Positions 42,930-54,435 of a DNA stretch of 64,000 nucleotides are shown here, in pieces. How positions within the stretch are numbered: the stretch's first letter is position 1; each line of letters begins with the position of its first letter. The position numbers were made by a program, and so were the translations under genes. The notes under the pieces are model-generated. The model saw nothing but the letters and a program-made list of their open reading frames with translations, was not told the origin of the DNA and ran no database searches. Source of the stretch: Bordetella hinzii LMG 13501 (GTDB taxonomy: Bacteria; Pseudomonadota; Gammaproteobacteria; Burkholderiales; Burkholderiaceae_B); assembly GCF_001548475.1 (NCBI RefSeq), contig NZ_LRUJ01000009.1:62001-126000 (forward strand). The letters run 5' to 3'.

Positions 42930-44453
42930 TCAGGCTTCGGACTCCAGGAGGGGCAGGGCGTTGTACGGCTCGAACATCACGGCGATGCGTGTGCCCGGCA
43001 GGTCGGAGTGCTCGCTGGGATGGCCCTCGATGCGCACATCGGCGCGGTGCTTCTGCGCGATCTCGCGCACGATGGCCAGGCCCAGGCCGCTGCCGTCGGC
43101 CACTGTGCCCAGCACACGGTAGAAGCGGTCGAACACGCGCTCGCGCTCCTCGGGCGGAATGCCGGGCCCGGAGTCCTCGACCTCCAGCACGGCCTGGCCT
43201 GCGGCCTGGCGCACGCGCACTGTGATGTGCCCGCCGCGCGGGGTATAGCGCAAGGCATTGTCGACCAGATTGTTGATCAGCTCACCCAGCAGAATCGGGT
43301 TGCCCAGGATTTCCACCGGCCGGTCGCAGCCTTCAAACCCCAGGTCCGTCTTCATGGACAGCGCCTGCGGCACCCAGTGCATGGTCTGCTCCGAGGCGAT
43401 GGCGTTGAGGTCGACGCGCGACATGCCCGCGGCGTCCGGCGTCTCGGCCCGGGCCAGCAGCAGCAATTGGTTGACCAGGCGTGTGGCCCGGTCCGACCCG
43501 GTCACCAGCTGCCTCAGGCTGGATTGCATTTCGTCGGGACTGGCATCGCGCAAGGCCAGCTCGGCCTGCGTGCGCAGGCCGGCCAGCGGCGTTTTCAGCT
43601 GATGGGCGGCGTCGGCCACGAAACGGCGCTGGGCCTCGACGTTGGAGGACAGGCGGTCCAGCAGGTCGTTCATGGCCGCCACCAGCGGCGCGATCTCCGA
43701 CGGCGCGGCGTGCTCGTCGATGGGCGACAGGTCGTCGGGACGGCGGGCGCGCAGGCGCTGTTGCAAGGCATTGAGCGGAGCGACCCCGCGCGACAGCCCG
43801 AACCAGACCAGCAGCACCGCCACCGGCAGGACCACGAACTGCGGAATGATCACGCCCTTGATGATGTCGTTGGCCAGCTGGGCGCGTTTCTCGCCGGTCT
43901 CGGCCACGATGAGCAGAGGAGGCTGGGTGCCCGGCAGGCCCAGGTCCACCCAGGTGTAGGCCAGCCGGATGTCGAAGCCACGCAGGTTGTCATCGGCATA
44001 CAGCACATGGCCGGGCCGCGGCTGGCCGGCCAAGGGCGGCAGGGGCAGGGCGCGGTCGCCGCCGAGGTATTCGCCCCGGCTGCCCAGGGCCAGCCAGAAG
44101 ACGCTGTCGGTCTCATCGGCGCGCAGCACTTCGCGCGCCGCGTCGCTCATGTGCAGCACGGCGCGGCCATCCTCGGCCTGCACCTGGCGCGTGAGCACAT
44201 GCAGATTATTGGCCAGCGCCCGGTCGTAGGGAGCGTTGGCGATGTTCTGCGCCACCACATAGGTGATGGCCACGCTCATTGGCCACAGCAGGAACAGCGG
44301 CGCGAGCATCCAGTCCAGGATCTCGCCCAGCAGCGATCGTTGCGGCGGGGCGAAGCTGGGGCCCTTGGCCCCGCCGCGCAGCGCCTCGACCGCTTCGTGG
44401 TTGACCGCTTCGGATGCCGCCGGATCAGCTGGCGAGGGGGTAGGCCGCGGCAC
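42930..44453 (-). CDS. TctE-like sensor histidine kinase
   Basis: About 507 residues if translation starts at GTG 44453; GTG 44462 or TTG 44519 are alternatives, and all overlap the end of the response regulator gene. Membrane segments near 45-70 and about 205-225 flank a periplasmic sensor part typical of TctE/QseC kinases (ITYVVAQNIANAPYDRALAN opening). The HisKA box RRFVADAAHQLKTPLAGLRT at about 280-299 holds the phosphorylated His, followed by N box NNLVDNALRYTPRGG and the G boxes EDSGPGIPPEE and GSGLGLAIV. It should phosphorylate the adjacent regulator in response to an external carboxylate. Confidence 0.9.
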   Translation of the reverse strand: MPRPTPSPADPAASEAVNHEAVEALRGGAKGPSFAPPQRSLLGEILDWMLAPLFLLWPMSVAITYVVAQNIANAPYDRALANNLHVLTRQVQAEDGRAVLHMSDAAREVLRADETDSVFWLALGSRGEYLGGDRALPLPPLAGQPRPGHVLYADDNLRGFDIRLAYTWVDLGLPGTQPPLLIVAETGEKRAQLANDIIKGVIIPQFVVLPVAVLLVWFGLSRGVAPLNALQQRLRARRPDDLSPIDEHAAPSEIAPLVAAMNDLLDRLSSNVEAQRRFVADAAHQLKTPLAGLRTQAELALRDASPDEMQSSLRQLVTGSDRATRLVNQLLLLARAETPDAAGMSRVDLNAIASEQTMHWVPQALSMKTDLGFEGCDRPVEILGNPILLGELINNLVDNALRYTPRGGHITVRVRQAAGQAVLEVEDSGPGIPPEERERVFDRFYRVLGTVADGSGLGLAIVREIAQKHRADVRIEGHPSEHSDLPGTRIAVMFEPYNALPLLESEA

Positions 44454-45120
44454 CCTGATCACGTTCCAGGCAATAACCCAGGCCGCGCACGGTGATGATC
44501 TTGACGCCGCTGGGCTCAAGCTTCTTGCGCAGGCGGTGGACGTAGACTTCGATGGCGTTGGTGCTGACTTCCTCGCCCCATTCGCAGAGATGGTCGACCA
44601 GCTGGGTCTTGCTCACCATGCGGCCGCTGCGCGCCAGCAGGATTTCGAGCAGGCTGACCTCGCGGGCCGAAAGATCCAGGGTCTGGTCGTCCACGGTGGC
44701 CACCCGTCCGGTCTGGTCGAAGACCAGGCGGCCATGGCGGATCACGGTGGCGCCGCCGCCGGCGCCGCGGCGGGTGAGCGCGCGCACGCGGGCCTCGAGC
44801 TCGGACAGCGCAAACGGCTTGGCCATGTAATCGTCGGCGCCCAGGTCCAGGCCCTTGACGCGCTGCTCGACGCTGTCGGCCGCGGTCAGGATGAGCACCG
44901 GCAGCAGCGAATTGCGCGCCCGCAGGCGGCGCAGCACCTCCAGGCCGGTCAGCTGGGGCAGGCCGAGGTCCAGGATGAGCAGGTCGAAAGGCTGGGCGGC
45001 CAGGGCCGAGTCGGCGGCCAGTCCGTCGCGCACGGCGTCCACGGCATAGCCATTGTGTCGCAGGGAACGCGACAGCCCATCGGCGAGGATGCTGTCGTCT
45101 TCGGCAATCAGGATGCGCAT
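44425..45120 (-). CDS. TctD-like OmpR-family response regulator
   Basis: 231 residues. The receiver domain has acidic AEDD near the start, phospho-acceptor Asp51 (LLILDLGLPQ), Thr in LILTAAD and Lys in DDYMAKPFALSELEARV. The C-terminal winged helix (LSAREVSLLEILLARSGRMV, AIEVYVHRLRKKL, ITVRGLGYCLE) is OmpR/PhoB type. The start at 45120 begins with the conserved MRILIAEDD. It overlaps the kinase gene and probably controls an organic-acid transporter gene, perhaps the nearby symporter. Confidence 0.93.
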   Translation of the reverse strand: MRILIAEDDSILADGLSRSLRHNGYAVDAVRDGLAADSALAAQPFDLLILDLGLPQLTGLEVLRRLRARNSLLPVLILTAADSVEQRVKGLDLGADDYMAKPFALSELEARVRALTRRGAGGGATVIRHGRLVFDQTGRVATVDDQTLDLSAREVSLLEILLARSGRMVSKTQLVDHLCEWGEEVSTNAIEVYVHRLRKKLEPSGVKIITVRGLGYCLERDQGAAAYPLAS

Positions 45121-45448
45121 GCGGTACGGCGGTGGTAGGCCGGCGGGCGCCGGCGGGATTGCCGGGCGGGCGGTTCGGCCTGGCGCAGGCAGGCAATGGC
45201 CGCGCCTGCCGGTTGTCGCGCCGCCTCCCGGTGCGGGCCATTCTGTCACAGGCCGCGGCCCTTGCCCACTCAGGGAATACGTGGAAAACCTGTACATACT
45301 GTTTGTTTATCCAGTATACTCCGATGCCATAATCCGCGTTCGCACATCCAATCGGGGTTCGCGCAGGCCGCGCCCGCGCCGGTTGGCACGATAGACCCGC
45401 TCGACCCGTTTGGCCGGCTCCTGTCCGGCCACGCATATAGGACTCTCC
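45121..45448. promoter_or_regulatory. recA: Divergent control region of recA and the two-component system
   Basis: 328 bases without a gene. It holds the recA promoter and SOS box at 45291-45320. The part before about 45260 is GC-rich leader of the response regulator gene, where I see no clear promoter. Confidence 0.6.
45291..45320 (+). promoter_or_regulatory. recA: recA promoter with LexA (SOS) box
   Basis: A -35-like TGTACA (45291-45296) and -10 TATACT (45315-45320) are 18 bases apart. The SOS box TACTGT...CCAGTA at 45297-45316 fits CTG-N10-CAG and fills the spacer, so bound LexA would block RNA polymerase. Confidence 0.88.
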
Positions 45449-46510
45449 ATGGACGACAAAACCAGCAAGGCCGCATCGGAAAAAGCCAAGGCCCTGGCCG
45501 CCGCGCTCTCCCAGATCGAAAAACAGTTCGGCAAGGGCTCGATCATGCGCTACGGCGACAATGAGGTCGAGCACGACATCCAGGTCGTTTCCACCGGGTC
45601 GCTGGGGCTGGACATCGCGCTGGGCGTCGGCGGCCTGCCGCGCGGCCGCGTGGTCGAGATCTACGGTCCCGAATCCTCGGGCAAGACCACGCTGACGCTG
45701 CAGGTCATCGCCGAGATGCAAAAGATCGGCGGCACCTGCGCCTTCGTCGACGCCGAGCATGCGCTGGACGTCCAGTACGCCTCCAAGCTGGGCGTCAACC
45801 TGGGCGATCTGCTGATCTCCCAGCCCGACACCGGCGAGCAGGCCCTGGAGATCACCGATGCCCTGGTGCGTTCCGGCTCGGTCGACCTCATCGTCATCGA
45901 CTCGGTGGCCGCCCTGGTGCCCAAGGCCGAAATCGAAGGCGAGATGGGCGACGCGCTGCCCGGCCTGCAGGCCCGCCTGATGAGCCAGGCGCTGCGCAAG
46001 CTGACCGCCACCATCAAGCGCACCAACTGCATGGTGATCTTCATCAACCAGATCCGCATGAAGATCGGCGTGATGTTCGGCAATCCGGAGACCACCACCG
46101 GCGGCAATGCGCTCAAGTTCTATTCCTCCGTGCGCCTGGATATCCGCCGCATCGGGTCCATCAAGAAGGGCGACGAGGTCGTGGGCAACGAAACCCGCGT
46201 CAAGGTCGTCAAGAACAAGGTGGCGCCGCCGTTCAAGCAGGCCGAGTTCGACATCATGTATGGCGCGGGCATCTCGCGCGAGGGCGAGATCATCGACCTC
46301 GGCGTGGCCGCCAACGTGGTCGAAAAATCCGGCGCCTGGTACAGCTATAACGGCAACCGCATCGGCCAGGGCAAGGACAATGTGCGCGAGTACCTCAAGG
46401 AGCACCCCGCCATGGCCATCGAGATCGAAAACAAGATCCGCGAAAACCAAGGCATCGTCAGCCGCGCCGCCGAGTTCGCGCCCACCGCCGAAGAAAGCGC
46501 CGAAGACTGA
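45449..46510 (+). CDS. recA: Recombinase RecA
   Basis: 353 residues, the standard length. Walker [10 protein letters not shown] lies at about 70-78, then AEHALD, the Walker B region [12 protein letters not shown], and the DNA-binding loops with [20 protein letters not shown] and [20 protein letters not shown]. RecA catalyses strand exchange and triggers LexA cleavage. The acidic C-terminus (EESAED) is present. The gene is preceded by an SOS box and followed 29 bases later by recX. Confidence 0.99.
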   Translation: MDDKTSKAASEKAKALAAALSQIEKQFGKGSIMRYGDNEVEHDIQVVSTGSLGLDIALGVGGLPRGRVVEIYGPESSGKTTLTLQVIAEMQKIGGTCAFVDAEHALDVQYASKLGVNLGDLLISQPDTGEQALEITDALVRSGSVDLIVIDSVAALVPKAEIEGEMGDALPGLQARLMSQALRKLTATIKRTNCMVIFINQIRMKIGVMFGNPETTTGGNALKFYSSVRLDIRRIGSIKKGDEVVGNETRVKVVKNKVAPPFKQAEFDIMYGAGISREGEIIDLGVAANVVEKSGAWYSYNGNRIGQGKDNVREYLKEHPAMAIEIENKIRENQGIVSRAAEFAPTAEESAED

Positions 46511-46539
46511 GCGGGCCCGCCCGTTCTTGCCAGCCGCCC

Positions 46540-47070
46540 ATGGTTTCGCGTCCCTCCGGCACCCGGCGCCCGCGGCACGAGGATGACTTCGAAACGCTGG
46601 CCACGCCGGCCGATGCGCCGCGCCCCGCAGGCCCCAGCCTGAAGGCGCGCGCAGTCGGCTATCTGTCGCGTCGCGAGCACTCGCGCGCCGAACTGGCGCG
46701 CAAGCTGCGGCCGCATGCCGAAAGCGCCGAGGAAATCGAAGCGGTGCTCGATGCCCTGCAGCAAGAGGGCTGGCAGTCCAACGCCCGCTTTGCGCAAAGC
46801 CTGGTGCATCGGCGCGCGCCGCGCCAAGGCACGGCGCGCATCGTCCAGGAGCTCAGGCAAAGCGGGGTCGAGGATGCCGACATCGCCGATCTGCGCGACG
46901 CCCTGCGCGCCACCGAATACGAGCGGGCCCTGGAGGTATGGCGCCGCCGCTACGGAGAAAAACCCCAGGATCGCACCGCCTATGCCAAGCAGGCGCGCTT
47001 TCTGGCCTCCCGCGGCTTTGCCCACGAGGTCATCCGCCGCCTCCTGGGCGAGGGCGGCAACGAGGACTGA
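46540..47070 (+). CDS. recX: RecA regulator RecX
   Basis: 176 residues. After a basic, variable N-terminus, RecX-type three-helix repeats appear: RAVGYLSRREHSRAELARKL, ALQQEGWQSNARFAQSLVHR and RQGTARIVQELRQSGVED. RecX binds RecA filaments and inhibits them. It sits in its usual place directly downstream of recA and probably shares its SOS-controlled transcript. Confidence 0.95.
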   Translation: MVSRPSGTRRPRHEDDFETLATPADAPRPAGPSLKARAVGYLSRREHSRAELARKLRPHAESAEEIEAVLDALQQEGWQSNARFAQSLVHRRAPRQGTARIVQELRQSGVEDADIADLRDALRATEYERALEVWRRRYGEKPQDRTAYAKQARFLASRGFAHEVIRRLLGEGGNED

Positions 47071-47077
47071 GCCCGGT

Positions 47078-47998
47078 TCAGTGCTTGGCGCGCTTGATTC
47101 CCGCCAGCGTCTTGAAGCTGACGTCGCGGGCTATCGTCAGAAACTCATCAATATACGAGGCGCCGCGGTCCTCGCCGCGCACGGTGGCGTACAAGGTCCG
47201 CCAGACGCCTTGGGGCCCCAGGTGCAGCAGCTTGAGCGGCGCATGTTCCACATACTCCGCCACCGCCCAGTTGGGCAGGGCGGCCACGCCGCGGTTGCTG
47301 TTGACCAGCTGCACGATCATGGGCGTAAGCTCGGCGCGCCGCAGCGCCGCGGGCTCGACATCGGCCGGGTCCAGAAAGGCCGTGAAGACATCCAGGCGCT
47401 GGCGGTCCACCGGATAGGTGATCAGCGTCTGGTCGGCCAGTTGTTCCGGCATCACATGACGCAGGCTGGCCAGCGGGTTGTTCTGCGAGACGGCCAGCAC
47501 CAGCTCGTAGCGAAATAGCGGCAGGTAGTCGACGGCCTCCAGCGGCTGGGGGTCGGAGGTGATCACCAGGTCCAGGTCGCCGCGCACCAGCGCCGGCAGC
47601 GGCGCGAAAGAAAACGCCGCCGACAGGTCCAGCGCCACATCGGGCCACTGCGCGCGAAAGGCATCCAGCGCCGGCATCAGCCACTGAAAGCAGGAATGGC
47701 AGTCGATGGCCAGATGCAGCCGGCCGGTGCGCCCGGCCGCCAGGCGCAGCAATTCCCGTTCGGTGGCGCGCAGCCGCGGCAGCACCTCATCGGCCAGCGC
47801 CAGCACCCGCAGCCCGGCCGTGGTGAGCCGGGCCGGGCGCGTGCGCCGGTTCAACAGCGGCGTGCCCAGGCGGGTTTCGAGGTCGCGCAACTGATGCGAT
47901 AGCGCCGACTGCGTCAGGTGCAGGCGCTCGGCGGCTTCCTGCAGGCTGCCGCCATCCCGGATGGCGGAGAGGGTCTCAAGATGGCGGATTTCAAGCAT
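47078..47998 (-). CDS. metR: LysR-family regulator MetR
   Basis: 306 residues. The HTH (about 18-37: LQEAAERLHLTQSALSHQLR) is LysR type, and MLEIRHLETLSAIRDGGSLQ is the typical MetR start. The ligand domain includes HLAIDCHSCFQWLMPALDAF, a MetR signature. MetR activates metE in response to homocysteine. The gene is divergent from metE with 133 bases between, and converges on recX. Confidence 0.95.
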   Translation of the reverse strand: MLEIRHLETLSAIRDGGSLQEAAERLHLTQSALSHQLRDLETRLGTPLLNRRTRPARLTTAGLRVLALADEVLPRLRATERELLRLAAGRTGRLHLAIDCHSCFQWLMPALDAFRAQWPDVALDLSAAFSFAPLPALVRGDLDLVITSDPQPLEAVDYLPLFRYELVLAVSQNNPLASLRHVMPEQLADQTLITYPVDRQRLDVFTAFLDPADVEPAALRRAELTPMIVQLVNSNRGVAALPNWAVAEYVEHAPLKLLHLGPQGVWRTLYATVRGEDRGASYIDEFLTIARDVSFKTLAGIKRAKH

Positions 47999-48024
47999 GG
48001 CGAGTGGCCAAAAACCTTAGTTTA

Positions 48025-48037
48025 TGAAAATCTCTCA
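48025..48037. promoter_or_regulatory. Probable MetR binding site between metR and metE
   Basis: TGAAAATCTCTCA matches the MetR consensus TGAA-N5-TTCA at seven of the eight fixed bases. It lies in the divergent metR/metE gap. Confidence 0.6.
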
Positions 48038-48131
48038 AGTTATGCATGTAGAGATTGATTTTGACTCAGCTTGCTTTGCACGCAGAATAGCGGCCTGACT
48101 TGAGATTCTTTTGTCTTGACCGGATATTCAT

Positions 48132-50423
48132 ATGACTATTATTCATAATCTGGGTTTTCCGCGCATCGGTGCCCAACGCGAACTGAAGCGCGCTGTCGAA
48201 GCCTATTGGGCCGGCAAGCAAACCGCCGAGGAACTGCTGGCGACCGGCCAGCAGCTGCGCGCCACGCACTGGCGGCGCCAGGCCGCCAACGGCCTGCGCT
48301 TCGTGCCGGTGGGCGACTTCGCCTGGTACGACCACATCCTTGAATGGACCACGCTGCTGGGCGCGGTGCCGGCCCGCTTCGGCCAGCCCGAGTCCGAGCC
48401 CGTGAGCCTGGACACCCTGTTCCGCATGGGGCGCGGCCGCGCGCCCAGCGGCAAGCCGGCCGCCGCCTGCGAAATGACCAAGTGGTTCGACACCAACTAC
48501 CACTACATCGTCCCGGAGCTGGTGCCCGGGCAAACCTATCGCATCGCCCGCGAATACCTGTTTGACCAGGTCAAGGAAGCCCAGGCCCTGGGCCACGCCG
48601 TCAAGCCGGTCATCCCCGGTCCGTTGACCTGGCTCTATCTCGGCAAGGGCGATGCCTTCCAGCAAGGCCCGGCCGACGCCGGCAAACTGGCACTGCTGGC
48701 CAATCTGCTGCCCGTCTACCAGGAGGTCTTCAAGCGCCTGGCCGCGCTGGGCGTGGAATGGGTGCAGGTCGACGAGCCCATCCTGGTGCTGGACCTGCCG
48801 CAAGCCTGGCGCGACGCCTTCCGCGACGCCTACGCCCAACTGGCCGATAGCCCCGTCAAGCTGCTGCTGGCCAGCTATTTCGATGGCCTGAAGGACAATC
48901 TGTCGACCGCCGCCGCGCTGCCCGTGGCTGGCCTGCACGTGGACCTGGTGCGCGCCCCGGAACAGCTGGCCGATGTGGTCAAGGCCCTGGGCGCCGACCA
49001 GGTCCTGTCGGCGGGCGTGATCAACGGCCGCAATATCTGGCGCACCGACCTGGACGAGGCGCTCAAGGTGCTCGAACCCATCGCCCGGCAACTGGGCGAC
49101 CGCCTGTGGCTGGCGCCGTCGTGCTCGCTGTTGCACGTGCCGGTGGACCTGGCCGCCGAGACCGAGCTGGATGCCGAACTCAAGAGCTGGCTGTCCTTTG
49201 CCGCCCAGAAACTCGAAGAACTGAGCTTGCTGGGCCGCGCCCTGGACGGCGATGACTCGGTCCGCGCCGGCCTGGCGGCCCAGCGCGCCGCGCTGGCCGC
49301 CCGCCGCGCCTCGCCGCGCATCCACAACCCTGCCGTGGCCCGCCGCATGGCCGGCGCCGCCGAGGTCTCGCGCGACCGCGCGCCCTTTGCCGAGCGCATC
49401 AGCCGGCAGCAGGCGCACCTGAAGCTGCCGGCCTTCCCGACCACGACCATCGGCTCCTTCCCGCAGACCGCCGAGATCCGCGCTCTGCGCCGTGACTGGA
49501 AGGCCGGCGCCCTGAGCGACTCGGCCTATGAAACCTCCATCCGCAAGGAGATCGAGGAAGTCATCCGCTTCCAGGAGAAGGTCGGCCTGGACGTGCTGGT
49601 GCACGGCGAACCCGAGCGCAATGACATGGTGGAGTACTTCGGCGAGCTGCTGGCCGGCTTCGCCTTCACCAAGAACGGCTGGGTGCAGAGCTACGGCTCG
49701 CGCTGCGTCAAGCCGCCCATCATCTTCGGCGACGTGGCGCGTCCCGCGCCGATGACCGTGGGCTGGTCCTCCTACGCCCAGTCCCTGACCGACAAACCGG
49801 TCAAGGGCATGCTGACCGGCCCGGTAACGATCCTGCAGTGGTCCTTCGTGCGCGATGACCAGCCGCGCGAGGCGACCTGCCGCCAGCTGGCCCTGGCCCT
49901 GCGCGACGAGGTCGTCGACCTGGAGAAGGCCGGCGTCAAGGTCATCCAGATCGACGAGCCGGCCATCCGCGAGGGCCTGCCGCTGCGCCGCGCCGATTGG
50001 CAGCACTACCTGGACTGGGCGGTGGATTGTTTCCGCCTGAGCACGGCCGGCGTGGCCGACGACACCCAGATCCACACCCATATGTGCTACTCGGAGTTCA
50101 ACGACATCATCGAATCCATCGCCGCGATGGACGCCGACGTGATCACCATCGAGACCTCGCGCTCCAATATGGAGCTGCTCAAGGCCTTCGAGGACTTCCG
50201 CTACCCCAACGACATCGGCCCGGGCGTCTATGACATCCACTCTCCCAACGTGCCCGATGTGGACTGGATGGTCGGCCTGATGGAAAAAGCCGCCAAGAGC
50301 CTGCCCAAGGAGCGCCTGTGGGTCAATCCGGACTGCGGCCTGAAGACCCGCGCCTGGCCTGAGACCGAAGCCGCGCTGATCGGCATGGTCCAGGCGGCCC
50401 GCAACCTGCGCCAGGCCGGCTGA
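48132..50423 (+). CDS. metE: Cobalamin-independent methionine synthase MetE
   Basis: 763 residues, full length. The N-terminal start [19 protein letters not shown] and the duplicated barrel are typical. The catalytic domain begins near 430 with [51 protein letters not shown] and the zinc ligands in [10 protein letters not shown] and [10 protein letters not shown] are present. It transfers a methyl group from methyltetrahydrofolate polyglutamate to homocysteine. It is divergent from metR, which should activate it. Confidence 0.98.
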   Translation: MTIIHNLGFPRIGAQRELKRAVEAYWAGKQTAEELLATGQQLRATHWRRQAANGLRFVPVGDFAWYDHILEWTTLLGAVPARFGQPESEPVSLDTLFRMGRGRAPSGKPAAACEMTKWFDTNYHYIVPELVPGQTYRIAREYLFDQVKEAQALGHAVKPVIPGPLTWLYLGKGDAFQQGPADAGKLALLANLLPVYQEVFKRLAALGVEWVQVDEPILVLDLPQAWRDAFRDAYAQLADSPVKLLLASYFDGLKDNLSTAAALPVAGLHVDLVRAPEQLADVVKALGADQVLSAGVINGRNIWRTDLDEALKVLEPIARQLGDRLWLAPSCSLLHVPVDLAAETELDAELKSWLSFAAQKLEELSLLGRALDGDDSVRAGLAAQRAALAARRASPRIHNPAVARRMAGAAEVSRDRAPFAERISRQQAHLKLPAFPTTTIGSFPQTAEIRALRRDWKAGALSDSAYETSIRKEIEEVIRFQEKVGLDVLVHGEPERNDMVEYFGELLAGFAFTKNGWVQSYGSRCVKPPIIFGDVARPAPMTVGWSSYAQSLTDKPVKGMLTGPVTILQWSFVRDDQPREATCRQLALALRDEVVDLEKAGVKVIQIDEPAIREGLPLRRADWQHYLDWAVDCFRLSTAGVADDTQIHTHMCYSEFNDIIESIAAMDADVITIETSRSNMELLKAFEDFRYPNDIGPGVYDIHSPNVPDVDWMVGLMEKAAKSLPKERLWVNPDCGLKTRAWPETEAALIGMVQAARNLRQAG

Positions 50424-50443
50424 CCGGCGGCTGCCGCCGCCCG

Positions 50444-50475
50444 CCCGCGCCGTTCCCCCGGCGCGGGTTTTTGCT
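50444..50475 (+). terminator. Terminator after metE
   Basis: CCCGCGCC (50444-50451) pairs with GGCGCGGG (50460-50467) and is followed by TTTTTGCT, 20 bases after the metE stop. Confidence 0.85.
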
Positions 50476-50627
50476 GTCCGCGGCCCGGCAAGCCGGGCGG
50501 GCCCCGCGCCGGGCACGGGGATCGGTTCCTTTTTTGCACTGCGAAACCTTGCCGCGTCATCCGGAACGGCTGCGTTATACTTTGATGGTTTTGCTGCCTT
50601 GCGCCAAAGTCGCCCGCAGGCCTTCCT

Positions 50628-51224
50628 ATGCCTCTGCCACCGCCCGATGTTCCTCGTCAGCCCCTGCATACGCGTTCCATACGCGTGCAATGCTATGGGC
50701 GCGAAGACGGCCTGTTCGACCTCGATGCCGAGCTCATCGATGTGAAGGCCTACGATTTCCCCAGACGCGATGGCGAAATCTTCAAGGCCGGCGATCCCAT
50801 CCATCACATGCATCTGCGCCTGACCATCGACGAGGAGTACAACGTCGTCGCGGCCCGGGCCGCCTATGACGCGGCGCCCTATGGGGCGTCCTGTATGGCG
50901 ATCGATCAGGCGTATGGCGGCCTGGTTGGCTTGAATCTGCTCAAAGGGTTCCGTAACCGGGTCAAGGAGCGTTTCGGGCGTGTGGCGGGCTGTACGCACA
51001 TGACCGAGCTGTCCCAGGTCCTGCCCACGGCCGCCGTGCAGATGATGGCCAATCGCCGGCGCGAAACCGTCAACGAGGGTCAGCGTCCCTTCCAGCTGGA
51101 TGGCTGTCATGCATTGCGCACCGACGGGCCCGTCGTGCTTGAGCACTATCCCCGGTGGTACACGGGGGCGCCAGACACGGCCGACGCGACATCCGAGTCA
51201 TCTTCTTTTTCTCATTCGTCCTGA
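50628..51224 (+). CDS. DUF2889-family protein
   Basis: 198 residues. [30 protein letters not shown] (split in two blocks) followed by [19 protein letters not shown] and [20 protein letters not shown] are the DUF2889 hallmarks. The function is unknown; a role linked to the neighbouring succinyl-CoA synthetase is possible because it commonly lies next to sucC in this group, but that is inference. The C-terminus is Ser-rich and variable. It ends 10 bases before sucC. Confidence 0.85.
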   Translation: MPLPPPDVPRQPLHTRSIRVQCYGREDGLFDLDAELIDVKAYDFPRRDGEIFKAGDPIHHMHLRLTIDEEYNVVAARAAYDAAPYGASCMAIDQAYGGLVGLNLLKGFRNRVKERFGRVAGCTHMTELSQVLPTAAVQMMANRRRETVNEGQRPFQLDGCHALRTDGPVVLEHYPRWYTGAPDTADATSESSSFSHSS

Positions 51225-51234
51225 CAGGTAACAC

Positions 51235-52395
<1,161 letters not shown>

Positions 52396-52416
52396 AAAAT
52401 TGCCAAGGATTCACAA

Positions 52417-53298
52417 ATGTCGATTCTGATCAACAAGGACACCAAAGTCATCACCCAGGGCATCACGGGCAAGACGGGCCAGTTCCACACCCGCATGTGC
52501 CGTGAGTACGCCAATGGCAAAGCCGCCTTCGTGGCCGGCGTGAACCCCAAGAAAGCCGGTGAAGACTTCGAAGGCATCCCCATCTACGCCTCGGTCAAGG
52601 ACGCCAAGCAAGACACCGGCGCCACCGTGTCGGTGATCTACGTGCCGCCCGCGGGCGCCGCCGCCGCCATCTGGGAAGCCGTCGAGGCCGAACTGGACCT
52701 GGTGATCTGCATTACCGAAGGCATCCCCGTGCGCGACATGCTCGAAGTCAAGAACCGCATGCGCGAAAAGGGCAGCAAGACCCTGCTGCTGGGCCCGAAC
52801 TGCCCCGGCCTGATCACTCCCGACGAAATCAAGATCGGCATCATGCCGGGCCACATCCACCGCAAGGGCCGCATCGGCATCGTCAGCCGCTCGGGCACGC
52901 TGACGTACGAAGCCGTGGCGCAAGTCACCGAACTGGGCCTGGGCCAATCCAGCGCCGTCGGCATCGGCGGCGACCCCATCAACGGCCTGAAGCACGTCGA
53001 CGTGCTCAAGCTGTTCAATGACGATCCCGACACCGACGCCGTCATCATGATCGGCGAGATCGGCGGTCCGGACGAAGTTGCCGCCGCCCAGTGGGCCAAG
53101 GACAACATGAAGAAGCCGGTGGTCGGCTTCATCGCGGGCGTTACCGCCCCTCCGGGAAAGCGCATGGGCCACGCCGGCGCGCTGATCTCCGGCGGCGCCG
53201 ACACGGCCGATGCCAAGCTCGAAGTCATGGAAGCTTGCGGCATCAAGACCACGCGCAACCCCTCCGAGATGGGCAAGCTGCTGAAGTCGGTGCTGTAA
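52417..53298 (+). CDS. sucD: Succinyl-CoA synthetase alpha subunit
   Basis: 293 residues. The CoA-binding Rossmann domain has [20 protein letters not shown] and [20 protein letters not shown]. The active-site His lies in the conserved [10 protein letters not shown] block (about 247-256), which is phosphorylated during catalysis. It pairs with the upstream SucC. A terminator follows. Confidence 0.98.
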   Translation: MSILINKDTKVITQGITGKTGQFHTRMCREYANGKAAFVAGVNPKKAGEDFEGIPIYASVKDAKQDTGATVSVIYVPPAGAAAAIWEAVEAELDLVICITEGIPVRDMLEVKNRMREKGSKTLLLGPNCPGLITPDEIKIGIMPGHIHRKGRIGIVSRSGTLTYEAVAQVTELGLGQSSAVGIGGDPINGLKHVDVLKLFNDDPDTDAVIMIGEIGGPDEVAAAQWAKDNMKKPVVGFIAGVTAPPGKRMGHAGALISGGADTADAKLEVMEACGIKTTRNPSEMGKLLKSVL

Positions 53299-53322
53299 GC
53301 CGATCCCGCCGCCTTGCGCGAA

Positions 53323-53352
53323 AAGCCCGCCCTTGTGGCGGGCTTTTTTTCG
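53323..53352 (+). terminator. Terminator after sucCD
   Basis: AAGCCCGCC (53323-53331) pairs with GGCGGGCTT (53337-53345), followed by a T-run. Confidence 0.92.
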
Positions 53353-53446
53353 TCCCTGCGCGCCGCAAGAGGGGGCGTTTCAACTCCGAGACAGCTTTTT
53401 TGTGTATCCGCGCCATCCGGAAAGCGGTCGGACAGGTCTTAGAAAC

Positions 53447-53452
53447 TATAAT
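53447..53452 (+). promoter_or_regulatory. Perfect TATAAT -10 box upstream of the first TerC gene
   Basis: TATAAT lies 142 bases before the ATG, so the transcript would carry a leader of about 135 bases. No strong -35 box is visible at 16-18 bases. Confidence 0.5.
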
Positions 53453-53593
53453 GAAAGGCGAGGGTGGCTCCACCCCGCAAATCCGCGCATTTCAAAAACG
53501 AGGCTGTCCCGGCTCGCAACCGACAGAGACGGCAGGTGCGCTTTTCGCTCTTATACACACAATACCTAGGGGATCATTCTAGGAAAGAGAGGC

Positions 53594-54292
53594 ATGGAAC
53601 TCAGTTCTGCTGCATTCTGGATCGCGCTGCTCCAGATCATTTGGGTCAATATCCTGCTGTCCGGCGACAACGCCGTGGTGATCGCGCTGGCGGCCCGCTC
53701 GCTGCCGCCGCATCAGCAAAAGAAGGCCATCGTCGTCGGTTCGGCGGCAGCCATCATCATGCGTATCGTGCTGACCCTGGTGGCGGCCAAGCTGCTCCTG
53801 CTGCCCTGGCTCAAGCTGATCGGCGCCGTGCTGCTGGTCTATATCGGCGTTACGCTGCTCCTGCCCGAAGGCGAGGACGAAGGCGCCGGCAAGGAAAACG
53901 GCGGGCTGTTCGCGGCCATCCGCACCATCATGATCGCCGATCTGGTCATGAGCCTGGACAATGTGGTGGCCGTGGCCGCCGCGGCCATGGGCGACACCAC
54001 GCTGCTGGTGGTGGGCCTGGCCATCAGCATCCCGCTGGTCATCTTCGGCAGCACGTTGCTGCTCAAGGTCATCGAGCGTTTTCCGCTCATCGTCTGGGTG
54101 GGCGCGGCGCTGCTGGGCTTTATCGCCGGCGAGCTGCTGGTGGGCGATCCCGCGCTGCAGGATTCGGTCCAGCGCATCGACGCCATGCTGGGCGTGACGC
54201 AGCATCAGTTCGCCCTGCTCTGCGGCGCGGTGGGCGCGCTACTGGTTTTGGCAATCGGAAAGTTTTTCTTGATTCGTCAGAAAGCTGACTGA
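53594..54292 (+). CDS. TerC/YjbE-family membrane protein, first of two
   Basis: 232 residues and about seven hydrophobic segments. The acidic membrane motifs VNILLSGDNAVVIALAAR and IMIADLVMSLDNVVAVAAAA are the TerC-family signatures and likely metal or proton sites. Family members export manganese or calcium, or help load metal into exported proteins. The second paralogue lies 143 bases downstream. Confidence 0.92.
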   Translation: MELSSAAFWIALLQIIWVNILLSGDNAVVIALAARSLPPHQQKKAIVVGSAAAIIMRIVLTLVAAKLLLLPWLKLIGAVLLVYIGVTLLLPEGEDEGAGKENGGLFAAIRTIMIADLVMSLDNVVAVAAAAMGDTTLLVVGLAISIPLVIFGSTLLLKVIERFPLIVWVGAALLGFIAGELLVGDPALQDSVQRIDAMLGVTQHQFALLCGAVGALLVLAIGKFFLIRQKAD

Positions 54293-54307
54293 AAGCTGAA
54301 CTACAAT

Positions 54308-54426
54308 AAGGGGTTGTGCCGCTCCCTCCGCAGCGCGGAAAAAGGAGGGAAGGCCGCCCCTTTTGATATTCGGGACTTGGTTCTCGGGGGCGGCTGGCGG
54401 TGAAATACCTCTAAGAACGCCAAAGG
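54308..54426 (+). promoter_or_regulatory. Structured leader between the two TerC-family genes
   Basis: Three stems can be drawn: CCCTCC/GGAGGG at about 54333-54355, GGCCGCCCC with GGGGGCGGC at about 54350-54394, and GGCG/CGCC at about 54396-54421, ending near the ribosome site GGGAG. This could be a metal- or pH-responsive leader, as TerC genes elsewhere often have. I could not match the known yybP-ykoY motif. Confidence 0.4.
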
Positions 54427-54435
54427 GAGTTACAA

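Noticed and set aside
54308-54426. yybP-ykoY manganese riboswitch before the TerC genes
   Set aside because: The conserved loops of that riboswitch are not recognisable in either leader, so only a structured leader is claimed.
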